A stretch of DNA of 34,330 nt from an uncultured Frankiales bacterium (GTDB taxonomy: Bacteria; Actinomycetota; Actinomycetes; Mycobacteriales; SCTD01), in contig CAMLIA010000023.1 in assembly GCA_946479905.1 (NCBI GenBank), forward strand, positions 1 to 34,330, read 5' to 3'. Below the pieces are notes generated by a model. That model saw only the letters and a list, made by a program, of their open reading frames with translations, was not told where the DNA came from and searched no databases. Shown here in pieces: positions 22,727-31,452 of this stretch (position 1 is the first letter of the stretch; every line of letters starts with the position of its first letter). The position numbers were made by a program, and so were the translations under genes.

Positions 22727-23875
22727 GTGACCGACCGGAGCTGGCTGACCCCGAACGTCAAGACGCTGTCCGGGGTGAGCTTCCTGCAGGACGCCGCCAG
22801 CGAGCTGCTGTACCCGGTGCTCCCGATCTTCCTCACGGTCACCCTCGGCGCCCCTGCCGCGGTGGTGGGCACCGTCGAGGGCGTCGCCGAGGGCGTCTCG
22901 GCCCTGGCGAAGCTGCTGCTGGGGCGGTTGTCGGACGGTCGCGCGAAGCGCCCGTTCATCGCGGTGGGCTACGGCCTCGCAGCCGTGGGCAAGGTGCTCA
23001 TCGCGGTGGCGGCGGCGTGGCCGCTGGTCCTCGCCGGGCGGGGCGTCGACCGCGTCGGCAAGGGCGTGCGCGGGGCCCCGCGGGACGCGCTGCTCATGGT
23101 GGACGTCCCGGTGCCGCAGCGCGGCCGCGTCTTCGGGTTCCACCGGGCGGCGGACACCGCCGGCGCGGTCGTGGGCCCCGCGCTCGGGCTCGGGCTGTAC
23201 GAGCTGATGGACCACCGGATCCGCCCGCTGCTGGTCATCGCGGTCATCCCCGCGGTGCTGTCGGTCCTGCTCGTCGCGCTGGTGCGCGAGGCGCCGAGGG
23301 ACGGCGCCCGGCCGCGGGTGGAGGTCGCCGCACCGGGGGAGCTGAGCCCCGAGCTGCGGCGACTGCTCCTGCTGCTGACGCTGTTCGGGCTGGTCAACTT
23401 CCCGGACGCGCTGCTGCTGCTGCGCGCCCACGACCTGGGCCTGTCGACCGGCGGGGTGATCGCGGCGTACATCGTCTACAACGTGGTCTACGCCGCCGGC
23501 GCCTACCCGGCCGGGGCGCTGTCGGACCGGCTGCCCCGCAACCGGGTCTTCGCCCTGGGCCTGGTGCTCTTCGCGGTGGGCTACCTGGGCCTGGGGCTGA
23601 TCGGCGCGCCCTGGCTGGTGTTCGTGATCCTGCCGCTGTACGGCGGTTTCGCGGCCTGCACGGACGGCGTCGGCAAGGCGTGGGTCAGCAGCCTCGCCCC
23701 GGAGGGCCGGCAGGGATCGGCGCAGGGGCTCTACCAGGCGCTGAGCGGCGGCGCCGTCCTCGTCGCGGGGCTCTGGGCGGGCCTGGCGTGGAACGGCAAC
23801 GGCGTGCTGCCCTTGCTCGTCTCGGGTGGCGCTGCCCTCGCGATCCTGCCCTTCGTGCTGCGCGCCCGGTCCTGA
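22727..23875 (+). CDS. Major facilitator superfamily transporter
   Basis: This 382-residue protein has about twelve membrane segments. The family motif A between segments 2 and 3 reads LGRLSDGRAKRP, and the cytoplasmic segment RVGKGVRGAPRDAL is typical of an MFS subfamily widespread in bacteria whose substrates are mostly unknown. A motif-A-like repeat in the second half reads GALSDRLPRNRV, and SLAPEGRQGSAQGLY precedes the last segments. It is probably a proton-coupled exporter of small molecules. The GTG start has a promoter box seven bases upstream, so it is likely translated from a leaderless mRNA. It converges on the TMEM175-like gene, whose stop lies one base away. Confidence 0.9.
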   Translation: MTDRSWLTPNVKTLSGVSFLQDAASELLYPVLPIFLTVTLGAPAAVVGTVEGVAEGVSALAKLLLGRLSDGRAKRPFIAVGYGLAAVGKVLIAVAAAWPLVLAGRGVDRVGKGVRGAPRDALLMVDVPVPQRGRVFGFHRAADTAGAVVGPALGLGLYELMDHRIRPLLVIAVIPAVLSVLLVALVREAPRDGARPRVEVAAPGELSPELRRLLLLLTLFGLVNFPDALLLLRAHDLGLSTGGVIAAYIVYNVVYAAGAYPAGALSDRLPRNRVFALGLVLFAVGYLGLGLIGAPWLVFVILPLYGGFAACTDGVGKAWVSSLAPEGRQGSAQGLYQALSGGAVLVAGLWAGLAWNGNGVLPLLVSGGAALAILPFVLRARS

Positions 23876-23876
23876 G

Positions 23877-24461
23877 TCAGCGAGGGTCGGGCTCGAGCTG
23901 GTGCTCGACCCGACGGTCCGGGATGAACCAGATCAGGGCCACGACGACGTAGAGCGCCAGCCCGAGCCAGTGGTTCACGAACGACAGCACGATGCCTGTG
24001 ACGTAGAGCCCGGGACTCGACTTGCCCTTCCAGTCCGCGCCGATCGCCTTGCGCAGCAGGGAGTCCGGCCCGTGGGCGCGGATGATGACGGTCTGCAGCA
24101 GGTAGTAGGCGAGCGCGGCGGCGAGCAGGTCGATCCCGTAGACGGCCGTCGGGACCGTCGCGAAGTGGTGCTCACCCATCCACGCGGTCGTGAAGGGCAT
24201 GAGCGACAGCCAGAACAGCAGGTGCAGGTTGGCCCACAGCATCCCGCCGGTCACCCGCTCGGTGGCGTGCAGCAGGTGGTGGTGGTTGTTCCAGTAGATC
24301 CCGAGGATGACGAAGCTGAGCACGTAGGTGAGCAGGACGGACTTCTTCTCGCCCAGGTCCGACCACGAGGTGCCCTCCGGCGCGTGCAGCTCCAGCACCA
24401 TCACGGTGATGAGGATGGCGATCACGCCGTCGCTGAACGCTTCCATCCGCCCCGTCGACAT
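23877..24461 (-). CDS. TMEM175-like (DUF1211) potassium channel subunit
   Basis: This 194-residue membrane protein has the TMEM175/DUF1211 signature in its first segment: RMEAFSDGVIAILITV, with the FSDG motif and conserved Thr that line the pore and stabilise assembly in bacterial members. Five further segments follow (about 40-58, 70-90, 105-125, 150-165 and 170-185), and a WNNHHHLLHA stretch occurs in the second to third segment region, as in the family. Bacterial members form tetrameric cation (potassium-permeable) channels. The ATG at 24461 has TACCGT seven bases upstream, so it is probably leaderless and separately transcribed. It begins 14 bases after the stop of the propeller-protein gene. 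Confidence 0.9.
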   Translation of the reverse strand: MSTGRMEAFSDGVIAILITVMVLELHAPEGTSWSDLGEKKSVLLTYVLSFVILGIYWNNHHHLLHATERVTGGMLWANLHLLFWLSLMPFTTAWMGEHHFATVPTAVYGIDLLAAALAYYLLQTVIIRAHGPDSLLRKAIGADWKGKSSPGLYVTGIVLSFVNHWLGLALYVVVALIWFIPDRRVEHQLEPDPR

Positions 24462-24468
24462 GGGGCGC

Positions 24469-24474
24469 ACGGTA
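24469..24474 (-). promoter_or_regulatory. -10 box TACCGT of the TMEM175-like gene, leaderless
   Basis: On the minus strand TACCGT ends seven bases before the ATG at 24461. It is the same hexamer and spacing as before the TCS 2 kinase gene. It lies in the short gap after the stop at 24476. Confidence 0.5.
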
Positions 24475-24475
24475 C

Positions 24476-25957
24476 CTACAGGCCGCGGGGCCAGGCGCCG
24501 TTGGTGAGCCGGACGGCGTAGAAGCCGGAGTCGCCGTCGGCGTACCAGACCTGGTGGTGCGCGAGGTCGAAGGTGGGCGCCGACATCGCGTAGGAGCCGC
24601 TCTTGAGCGGGAGCGTGTTCGGCGCGGGCTTGTTGAAGTAGGCCACCTCGCGCGGGTGCGCCGGGTCGTGGACGTCGAACACCCGCAGCCCGGACAGGAT
24701 GAAGCTGCAGGCGACGATGCCGGGGTCCACGGCGCGGGGGACGCCGCAGTAGTGCGCGGCGTACCCCTGGACGCCGTACTGCGCGCCGGGGTCGTCCTGC
24801 TGGCTGCCCGCCCGCGCCGCGGGCTGGTTGACCTCGAGCCGCATCGTCGACGTGACGTGCGGCCTGCGCTCGTCGTCGATGTTGATGAGCCGGGCTGCCC
24901 CGACGGGGTCGGTGGCGGAGTAGGACGCGGCGTTGCGGGCGTACTCGTCGAACTCGACGAGGTACTTGTGACCGCGGATGGTCACCGGGATCGTGTTCTG
25001 GGGGATCGACACCTCCGGCCACGTCAGGTGCGACAGCTGCCGGACGACCGGGTTCGGCACGCGGCGCTGGACCTGGCTGACGTCGAGCACCGACAGGCCG
25101 TGCACCGCGCCGAGGTCCGCGCCGTACAGCCGGTTGCCGTCGGCGCTGAGGCTCATGCCGTGGAAGGTGTAGGTGAAGGAGTGCCAGACGATCGAGGGCA
25201 GCTGCGGGTTGCTGACGTCGATGGCCGTGACGCCCGGCCCTGCGGTGGTGGAGATCCACAGGGTGCGGCCGTCGGGTGAGAAGCCGCTCTCGTGGCCGAG
25301 GATGCCGAGCGGGGTCGTCGACTGCCACGCCGGGTGACGGCAGTCCTGCGACACGTCGTACACGTCCACCACGCCGGGCGCGGTGCCAGGAGAGCCCATC
25401 CCGGCGGCGAGCAGGCCGCGGGTGGCGTTGAGCGCGAGCGACTCGTGCGGGCTGTCCATGGCCGGCGTGACCAGCCGGGCGGTCTCGATCGGCCGGCTCG
25501 GGTCGCTCATGTCGAGCACGTGCACGCCGCCGGCCTCGTCGTGCGCGGCGGCGGTCGGGAACAGCAGGGTGCCGTCGTAGAAGGCGCAGACCCGGCCGGT
25601 GCGGTCGACGTACCGGAAGGTCTTGAAGCCCCCGGTCTGGCCGATGTGCCCGGCCTGGACGGCGTTGCAGGTGTAGCCCTTGGCGGCCCTGCCGGTCGCG
25701 TAGTCGGTGAGTGGCACCCGGCCCTGGCGGCCGGTCTCGGGCTGCGAACCGGGGCCGCAGTGGGCGCGCGGCGTCGCGGCGGGAACCCTGGTGCTGGTCG
25801 TGGCGGTCTGGCTGCTGCCGGCGTGGGTCGTCAGCCACCCGGCCAGCCCCGGCTGCACCGGTGTGCCGGTGGCCAGGGCGGCAGTGGTGGCGACGCCCAC
25901 GCAGGAGAGGGCGGCGCCGAGGCCGAGCAGGGCAGCGCGGCGGGGGCTGAGGGTCAC
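24476..25957 (-). CDS. Secreted LVIVD-repeat-type beta-propeller protein
   Basis: This 493-residue exported protein starts with a signal peptide containing twin arginine-like basic residues (SPRRAALLGLGAAL), followed by a Thr/Ala-rich spacer (to about residue 75). The rest consists of repeated beta-sheet units of the LVIVD/SMP-30-like type: GGVHVLDMSDPSRP, PGVVDVYDVSQDC, GVTAIDVSNPQLPS, HGLSVLDVSQVQRR, AARLINIDDERRPH and SGLRVFDVHDPAHP. The form (I/V)-x-D-V-x-x-P recurs about six times, consistent with a six- or seven-bladed propeller. Four cysteines suggest extracellular disulfides. The GTG at 25957 is preceded by AAGGA. It is divergent from the Liv substrate-binding protein gene across 150 bases, so the two may share regulation. 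The ligand is unknown. Confidence 0.85.
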   Translation of the reverse strand: MTLSPRRAALLGLGAALSCVGVATTAALATGTPVQPGLAGWLTTHAGSSQTATTSTRVPAATPRAHCGPGSQPETGRQGRVPLTDYATGRAAKGYTCNAVQAGHIGQTGGFKTFRYVDRTGRVCAFYDGTLLFPTAAAHDEAGGVHVLDMSDPSRPIETARLVTPAMDSPHESLALNATRGLLAAGMGSPGTAPGVVDVYDVSQDCRHPAWQSTTPLGILGHESGFSPDGRTLWISTTAGPGVTAIDVSNPQLPSIVWHSFTYTFHGMSLSADGNRLYGADLGAVHGLSVLDVSQVQRRVPNPVVRQLSHLTWPEVSIPQNTIPVTIRGHKYLVEFDEYARNAASYSATDPVGAARLINIDDERRPHVTSTMRLEVNQPAARAGSQQDDPGAQYGVQGYAAHYCGVPRAVDPGIVACSFILSGLRVFDVHDPAHPREVAYFNKPAPNTLPLKSGSYAMSAPTFDLAHHQVWYADGDSGFYAVRLTNGAWPRGL

Positions 25958-26107
25958 GGGGGGTCCTTCACACGGGGGGATGAGGGCCGGGCGCGGTGGG
26001 AGAGCTGTTGCCGCGCCGTGGCACCTTTCCCCCTCCAACGCCGGGGCCATGCAGGAGTGACGGCTGCGACGGCGAAAGGCTGCACCCAAGGCGGTGAGGG
26101 AGATCAC

Positions 26108-27859
26108 ATGAGTGACGGGCACGTGCCCCAGGCCGAGATCGAGGCTGTCGTGCGCCGCTACCTCGGCAGGCTCGCCGTGCGGTACGCGCCCGTCGCCGCC
26201 GCGGTCGTCGCGCTCGTCCTCGTCGTCAGCCTCACCCCCAGCACGTCGCCGTCGTCGACCAGCACGTCGCTCGGGCCGGCCCAGCAGGAGGCAGGCCCCC
26301 GTGTGGACGGCAGCACGGGAGCGGCGGTCCCCACGACCGGCTCCGGGGCCGCCCCGCCGGGCTCCGCCGGGGCGGCGGTCACGACCGCCCGCGGCGGCAC
26401 CGCGGGCGGTGTCGCCGGCACCGGCCCGGTCAGCACCGGGGCGGTCACCCCACCGGTCACCGACGCGGGCGTCTCCCGGGGCGGCGTCCCTTGCAGACCC
26501 GGGGCCAAGCAGGTCTCGTTCACGGTCTACGCCCCGCCCTGCGTCGCGGCCTACCGGGGGTCCAACGGCGGCGCGTCCTCGTTCGGCGTGACCGGGACGA
26601 CCATCACGCTGTCCTACCGGCTCGGCAACTCCGCCAGCGACGCCGCGATCGCCGCAGCGACGGGGGCTGCTGCGCCGCCCAGCGACGCGAAGTACCTGCA
26701 GGACCTCAACACCTACGCCGCGTTCTTCAACAGGCAGTTCGAGACCTACGGCCGCAAGGTCGTCATCAAGAGCTTCCAGGGCAAGGGTGACTACATCCAG
26801 GAGGACCAGGGCCAGGCCGCGGACCGTGCCCAGGCCGACGCGGCGACGGCACGGTCGCTGGGCGCCTTCGGTGACGTCACCTTCCAGCTGCGCGGGTCCA
26901 ACCCCTACTGGAGCTCGCTGGCGCAGCAGCGGGTCGTGGCGTGGGGGCCGCTGGGCTTCCCCGACAGCTACTACCAGCGGCACGCGCCCTACTGGTGGTC
27001 CATCACGCCCTCGGGCACCGGCGTCGGCAGCTGGATGGGCAACCTCGCGTGTCAGCGGATGGCCGGCATGAAGGCGATCTTCGCCCCGGACCCGACGCTG
27101 GCCGCCAAGCAGCGCGCCTTCGGGCTGGTCCATCCCGACAACCCCGAGTACGCGGCGGTCGCCGACGTCATCAAGGGCCTGATGGGCCGCTGCGGGGCCA
27201 GGATCACCCGGGAGGCGACGTACTCCATCAACGTCGCCCAGTTCCAGACGCAGTCGCAGAGCATCGTGGCCCAGATGCAGTCGTCCGGGGTCACCACCGT
27301 GCTCTGCTACTGCGACCCCGTCGTCCCCATCTTCCTCGGCAACAGCGCGCAGTCGCAGGACTACCAGCCCGAGTGGGTCCAGCCCTACTGGGGCGACGGC
27401 CAGGCGCAGCAGCCGTACGGCGGCAACTGGCAGGGCCTGATGACCGACGCCGGTGCGTGGCCGGACGACCAGCACAACGAGGCCTACCGGGTCTTCAAGC
27501 TGGCAAGCGGCGGCAAGGAGCCCGCCGAGCTCTACTACGCGTCGGCCTACGGGACCCTGCTGCAGGTCTTCACCGGGCTGCAGGTGGCAGGGCCCACGCT
27601 GACCCCGGTGAACCTCGCGCGTGGCTCGCTCGCGCTCGAGCCGATGACCGGGTGGCTGGGCACCCTGCAGTTCGCGCACGGCCACGCCTACACGCCCGTC
27701 GCGAGCGCGCCGGTGGGCTGGTTCGACCCCCATCGCACCAGCCCGTTCGACGACCTGCCGGGTGCCTACCGCGACTGCGACAACGGCCGGACCCACCTGT
27801 TCACCGACCCCCGCACCTGGGGCGGGCCGCACGTCCAGCTGCACTGCTTCGGGAGATGA
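26108..27859 (+). CDS. Liv-type ABC transporter substrate-binding protein, membrane-anchored
   Basis: This 583-residue protein belongs to the branched-chain-amino-acid-type periplasmic-binding family (Peripla_BP_6-like), residues about 150-580. It is unusual at the N terminus: 25 cytoplasmic residues, one membrane segment (about 26-42), no lipobox, then a Gly/Ala/Thr/Pro-rich linker of about 90 residues. It therefore appears to be tethered as a signal-anchored protein rather than as a lipoprotein. The binding domain includes TLSYRLGNSASDAAI, DLNTYAAFFNRQFETYG, AWGPLGFPDSYYQRHAP and GVTTVLCYCDPV. The ligand cannot be told; related proteins bind amino acids, amides, urea or aromatic acids. ATG at 26108 follows GGGAG. 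Its stop overlaps the start of the fused transporter gene (27856-27859). Confidence 0.88.
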   Translation: MSDGHVPQAEIEAVVRRYLGRLAVRYAPVAAAVVALVLVVSLTPSTSPSSTSTSLGPAQQEAGPRVDGSTGAAVPTTGSGAAPPGSAGAAVTTARGGTAGGVAGTGPVSTGAVTPPVTDAGVSRGGVPCRPGAKQVSFTVYAPPCVAAYRGSNGGASSFGVTGTTITLSYRLGNSASDAAIAAATGAAAPPSDAKYLQDLNTYAAFFNRQFETYGRKVVIKSFQGKGDYIQEDQGQAADRAQADAATARSLGAFGDVTFQLRGSNPYWSSLAQQRVVAWGPLGFPDSYYQRHAPYWWSITPSGTGVGSWMGNLACQRMAGMKAIFAPDPTLAAKQRAFGLVHPDNPEYAAVADVIKGLMGRCGARITREATYSINVAQFQTQSQSIVAQMQSSGVTTVLCYCDPVVPIFLGNSAQSQDYQPEWVQPYWGDGQAQQPYGGNWQGLMTDAGAWPDDQHNEAYRVFKLASGGKEPAELYYASAYGTLLQVFTGLQVAGPTLTPVNLARGSLALEPMTGWLGTLQFAHGHAYTPVASAPVGWFDPHRTSPFDDLPGAYRDCDNGRTHLFTDPRTWGGPHVQLHCFGR

Positions 27860-30800
27860 CCTCGGTGCGCCGCGCCGGCTGGCTGCCGGGCTGCCTGGTG
27901 GCCTGGCTGGTCGCGCGCGCCGTGCTCCCGCACGGGCTGCCGCTCGGGGTCGTCCTGCTCGGCGCGACGCTGGGGTCGCTCACCGCGCTGACCGCGATGG
28001 GGCTGGTGCTCGTCTACCGCGCGAGCCGGGTCGTCAGCTTCGCGCAGGCCGAGCTGGGCGGTCTGGCCACCACCTGCGCTGTGGTGCTCACCACCGGGTC
28101 CGGCCTGCCGCTGTGGGCGGGCATGCTGCTCGGGCTGCTCGCCGCGCTGCTCACCGGCGCGCTCGCGCACGAGCTCGTGGTGCGGCGGCTGTTCACGGCA
28201 CCGCGCCTCATCCTCACCGTCGCCACCATCGGGCTCGCCCAGGTCATCGCGGCCGGCGAGATCTTCCTGCCCACGGTCTACGCACAGCTGCGTCCCGCCA
28301 CGACCTTCCACCTCGACCTCCCGGTGCGCTTCACGGCAGGACCCATCGTCTTCACCAGTGACCACGTGGCGGTCCTCGTCGTCGTACCCCTCGTGCTCGT
28401 GGCCCTGGCGCTGTTCCTCGTCCGCAGCGACACGGGCGTGGCGATCCGGGCCAGCGCCGAGTCCGCGGAGCGGGCGCTGCTGCTCGGCATCCCCGTGCGC
28501 CGGCTGTCGCTGCTCGCCTGGGTGCTCGCGGCAGGGCTGTCCGGGATCGGGTCGCTGCTCGCGGCGCCGGTGCTCGGGCCGCAGCTCGGGATCCCCGGCG
28601 GTCCGGTGCTGCTGCTCCCTCCGCTCGCGGCCGCCGTCGTCGCGCGGATGGACAGCCTGCCCGTCGCCTTCTTCGCCGGAGTGGGCATCGGCGTGGCGCA
28701 GCAGGCGGTGTTCTGGAGCTACCCGCAGAGCTCGACGGTCGACATCGCGCTGTTCCTCCTCGTCCTCGGGGCGCTCCTCCTGCAGCGCCGCAGGCAGACC
28801 CGGCAGGACGAGGGCGCCCTCGGCGAGCACGTCGCGCTGCGCGAGGTCCGGCCGGTGCCCCAGCAGCTGGCCCGGCTCCGCGAGGTCCGATGGGCCGGGC
28901 GAGGCGGGCTGGCCGTCGGGACCGCGGTCGTGCTGGGCCTGCCGCTCGTGCTCTCGGTGCCGCACCAGGGCCTCTACGCCTACACCGCCATCTACTGCGT
29001 CATCGCGGTGTCGCTGGTGGTGGTCACCGGGTGGTCGGGGCAGATCAGCCTCGGCCAGTTCGCGTTCGTGGGGCTCGGTGCGGGAACGACGGCCGGCCTG
29101 CTGGTGCACCGGCACGCCGACCTGCTGGTGGCACTGCTCGCATCGGCGGTCGTCGGGGCCCTCGTCGCCGTGGTCGTGGGTGTCCCGGCGCTGCGCATCC
29201 GAGGGCTGTTCCTGGCGGTCACCACACTGGCCTTCGGCGCTCCCGTCTCGACCTACCTGCTGAGCTCCGCGCACGTGCCCTGGCTCACGCCGTCCAGCCT
29301 GAACCGGCCGGTCCTGCTGGGCAGGTTCTCCCTCGACGACCCGCTCACCTTCGACTACCTCTGCGTGCTCGCCGCCGTCGCGACCGTGGTGCTGGCCCGC
29401 AACCTGCGCGCGGGACGGGCGGGGCGCGCCATCGTCGCGGTGCGCGACAACGAGCGCGCAGCGGCCGCGTTCGGCATCGAGCCGGTCCGCGCGAAGCTCA
29501 CCGCCTTCGCCTTCAGCGGAGCCCTTGCAGGGGTTGCGGGCGGTCTCTACGTCGTCGCCCTGCGCGGTGTCCCGTTCTCCGGCTTCGACCCGGTCCAGAG
29601 CCTCGTGGTCTTCACGATGGTCGTGATCGGCGGGGCGGCCTCGCTGCCGGGTGCGGTGCTCGGCGCGGTGTACGTCGAGGGCGTGACGTACTTCCTCACC
29701 GGCTCGGCGCAGCTGCTGGCCACCGGTGCGGGGCTGCTGCTCCTGCTGCTGTTCTTCCCCGGTGGCCTCGGGCAGCTGGTCTTCGCGCTGCGCGACCGCT
29801 GGCTGCGGGGGCTCGCCCGCCGGCACGGCCTGTCGGTGCCGTCGCTGGAGGAGCTGGTCGAGCCCGTCGCGGCCGTCGCCACCCCGCAGGACGGGCTCCT
29901 CGTCGTCGACGGCATCCACGCGTCGTACGGCCGGAGCCCGGTGCTGTTCGGCACCGGGTTCGCCGTCCGGGAGGGCGGCATCCTCGCCCTGCTCGGGACC
30001 AACGGCGCCGGCAAGAGCTCGGCACTGAGGGCGGTGTGCGGGCTGCTCCCGCTCACCGCAGGGCGGGTGCTCTTCGACGGCCAGGACCTCGCCGGGCTCG
30101 ACCCCGTCGCCCGTCTCAAGGCCGGCATCGTCCTCGTCCCCGGCGGTCGCGGCGTGTTCGGATCGCTGTCGGTGCGCGACAACCTGCGGCTCGCCGCCTG
30201 GCTGGTACGCCGTGACAAGGCCGAGGTCGAGCAGGCGACGGCCCGCGTGCTGCAGCTGTTCCCGGTGCTCGAGCATCGGCTCGACGTCGCGGCGGGCGAG
30301 CTGTCCGGAGGCCAGCAGCAGATGCTCGTCCTCGGGCAGGCGCTGCTGTGCAACCCGCGGCTGCTGCTCCTCGACGAGCTGTCCCTCGGGCTCGCACCGG
30401 CGGTCGTCGCGGAGATCCTCGCGGTCGTGCGCCGGCTCAACGCCCAGGGCACGACGGTCGTGCTGGTCGAGCAGTCCCTCGACCTCGCAGCGAGCATCGC
30501 CGAGGACGCTGTCTTCCTCGAGAAGGGGCAGACCCGCTTCAGCGGCCCGGCCGCCGAGCTCATCGAGCGCGACGACATCGTGCGGGCCGTGTTCCTCACC
30601 GGCCAGGTGCAGGAGCGCTCCGCACCGGTGGCCGCCGACGCTCCGCTGGCGCTCGCGGCGCGCGGCCTGTCGAAGGCGTTCGGCGGCGTCAAGGCGCTGG
30701 ACGGCGTCGACCTCTCGGTGCCCGAGGGCGCCATCGTCGGCATCTTCGGCAGCAACGGCGCAGGCAAGACGTGCGCCCTCGACTGCGTGTCCGGGTTCCT

Positions 30801-31452
30801 CGTCCCGGACGCCGGCCAGGTGCTGCTGCACGGCGTCGACGTCACCGGGCACTCCGCGTCGAGACGTGCCACCGCCGGGCTGGGCCGCACCTTCCAGGAC
30901 GCGCGGCTGTTCCCCTCCATGACGGTGCGGGAGGTGCTCGCCACCGCCCTGGACCGGCACCTCGAGGTGCGCGAGCCGATGGCCTACGCCTTCCGTCTCG
31001 GCGCCGCCGTGCGCAGCGAGGCCGACGTCGCTCTCACCGTCGACGAGACCATCGAGCTGATGGGCCTCGGTCGCTACCAGGACGCGTTCGTCTCCGACCT
31101 GTCCACCGGCACTCGCCGGATCGTCGAGCTGGCCTGCGCGCTCGCCCATGCGCCCAGCGTGCTGCTGCTCGACGAGCCCGCGGCGGGCATCGCGCAGCGC
31201 GAGGTGGAGGGACTTCGTGACGTGCTGCTGCGGGTGCGAGCGGAGACCCTGTCGTCGCTCGCGGTCATCGAGCACGACATCCCGCTGCTGTCGGCGATCT
31301 CGGACACCCTCGTCTGCCTGCACCTCGGCCAGGTCGTCGCGCAGGGCGCTCCCGCGGCCGTGCTGGCGGACCCGCTGGTGGTGGCGTCCTACCTCGGCAC
31401 CGACGACACGACGATCGCCCGCTCCCGCGGCGCGCTGGCGAGCACGTCGTGA
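27856..31452 (+). CDS. Single-chain Liv-type ABC transporter (LivH-LivM-LivF-LivG fusion)
   Basis: One uninterrupted reading frame of 1198 residues carries all four modules of a branched-chain-amino-acid-type importer. Residues 30-308 are a LivH-like permease (LVYRASRVVSFAQAELGG). Residues 350-655 are a LivM-like permease (VTGWSGQISLGQFAFVGLGA, later AVRDNERAAAAFGI). Residues 680-910 are a LivF-like ATPase: Walker A LGTNGAGKSS (713-722, K720), signature LSGGQQQM (816) and Walker B LLLLDELSLGL. Residues 930-1185 are a LivG-like ATPase: Walker A GSNGAGKT (965-972, K971), a signature altered to LSTGTRRI (1082), and Walker B VLLLDEPAAGI. Linkers are short (about 311-347, 650-680 and 910-930). The ATG overlaps the stop of the binding-protein gene, and the stop overlaps the next gene (GTGA). 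A single chain could form the complete transporter; usual members use four or five separate genes. Confidence 0.93.
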   Translation: MTSVRRAGWLPGCLVAWLVARAVLPHGLPLGVVLLGATLGSLTALTAMGLVLVYRASRVVSFAQAELGGLATTCAVVLTTGSGLPLWAGMLLGLLAALLTGALAHELVVRRLFTAPRLILTVATIGLAQVIAAGEIFLPTVYAQLRPATTFHLDLPVRFTAGPIVFTSDHVAVLVVVPLVLVALALFLVRSDTGVAIRASAESAERALLLGIPVRRLSLLAWVLAAGLSGIGSLLAAPVLGPQLGIPGGPVLLLPPLAAAVVARMDSLPVAFFAGVGIGVAQQAVFWSYPQSSTVDIALFLLVLGALLLQRRRQTRQDEGALGEHVALREVRPVPQQLARLREVRWAGRGGLAVGTAVVLGLPLVLSVPHQGLYAYTAIYCVIAVSLVVVTGWSGQISLGQFAFVGLGAGTTAGLLVHRHADLLVALLASAVVGALVAVVVGVPALRIRGLFLAVTTLAFGAPVSTYLLSSAHVPWLTPSSLNRPVLLGRFSLDDPLTFDYLCVLAAVATVVLARNLRAGRAGRAIVAVRDNERAAAAFGIEPVRAKLTAFAFSGALAGVAGGLYVVALRGVPFSGFDPVQSLVVFTMVVIGGAASLPGAVLGAVYVEGVTYFLTGSAQLLATGAGLLLLLLFFPGGLGQLVFALRDRWLRGLARRHGLSVPSLEELVEPVAAVATPQDGLLVVDGIHASYGRSPVLFGTGFAVREGGILALLGTNGAGKSSALRAVCGLLPLTAGRVLFDGQDLAGLDPVARLKAGIVLVPGGRGVFGSLSVRDNLRLAAWLVRRDKAEVEQATARVLQLFPVLEHRLDVAAGELSGGQQQMLVLGQALLCNPRLLLLDELSLGLAPAVVAEILAVVRRLNAQGTTVVLVEQSLDLAASIAEDAVFLEKGQTRFSGPAAELIERDDIVRAVFLTGQVQERSAPVAADAPLALAARGLSKAFGGVKALDGVDLSVPEGAIVGIFGSNGAGKTCALDCVSGFLVPDAGQVLLHGVDVTGHSASRRATAGLGRTFQDARLFPSMTVREVLATALDRHLEVREPMAYAFRLGAAVRSEADVALTVDETIELMGLGRYQDAFVSDLSTGTRRIVELACALAHAPSVLLLDEPAAGIAQREVEGLRDVLLRVRAETLSSLAVIEHDIPLLSAISDTLVCLHLGQVVAQGAPAAVLADPLVVASYLGTDDTTIARSRGALASTS

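Noticed and set aside
26941..27855. Upstream extension of the fused transporter frame through the binding-protein gene
   Set aside because: The frame is open but overlaps the well-supported binding-protein gene and is Arg-rich. The ATG at 27856 with the four-base overlap begins a normal LivH-like sequence.
24476..31323. Very long antisense open frames (about 1122 and 1185 codons) opposite the Liv genes
   Set aside because: In DNA of this GC content the antisense frame of a long gene is often open. The translations are rich in Arg, Gly, Asp and His with no domains, and the sense strand encodes clear ABC modules. Only the 24476-25957 part of the first frame, which has a signal peptide and repeats, is real.
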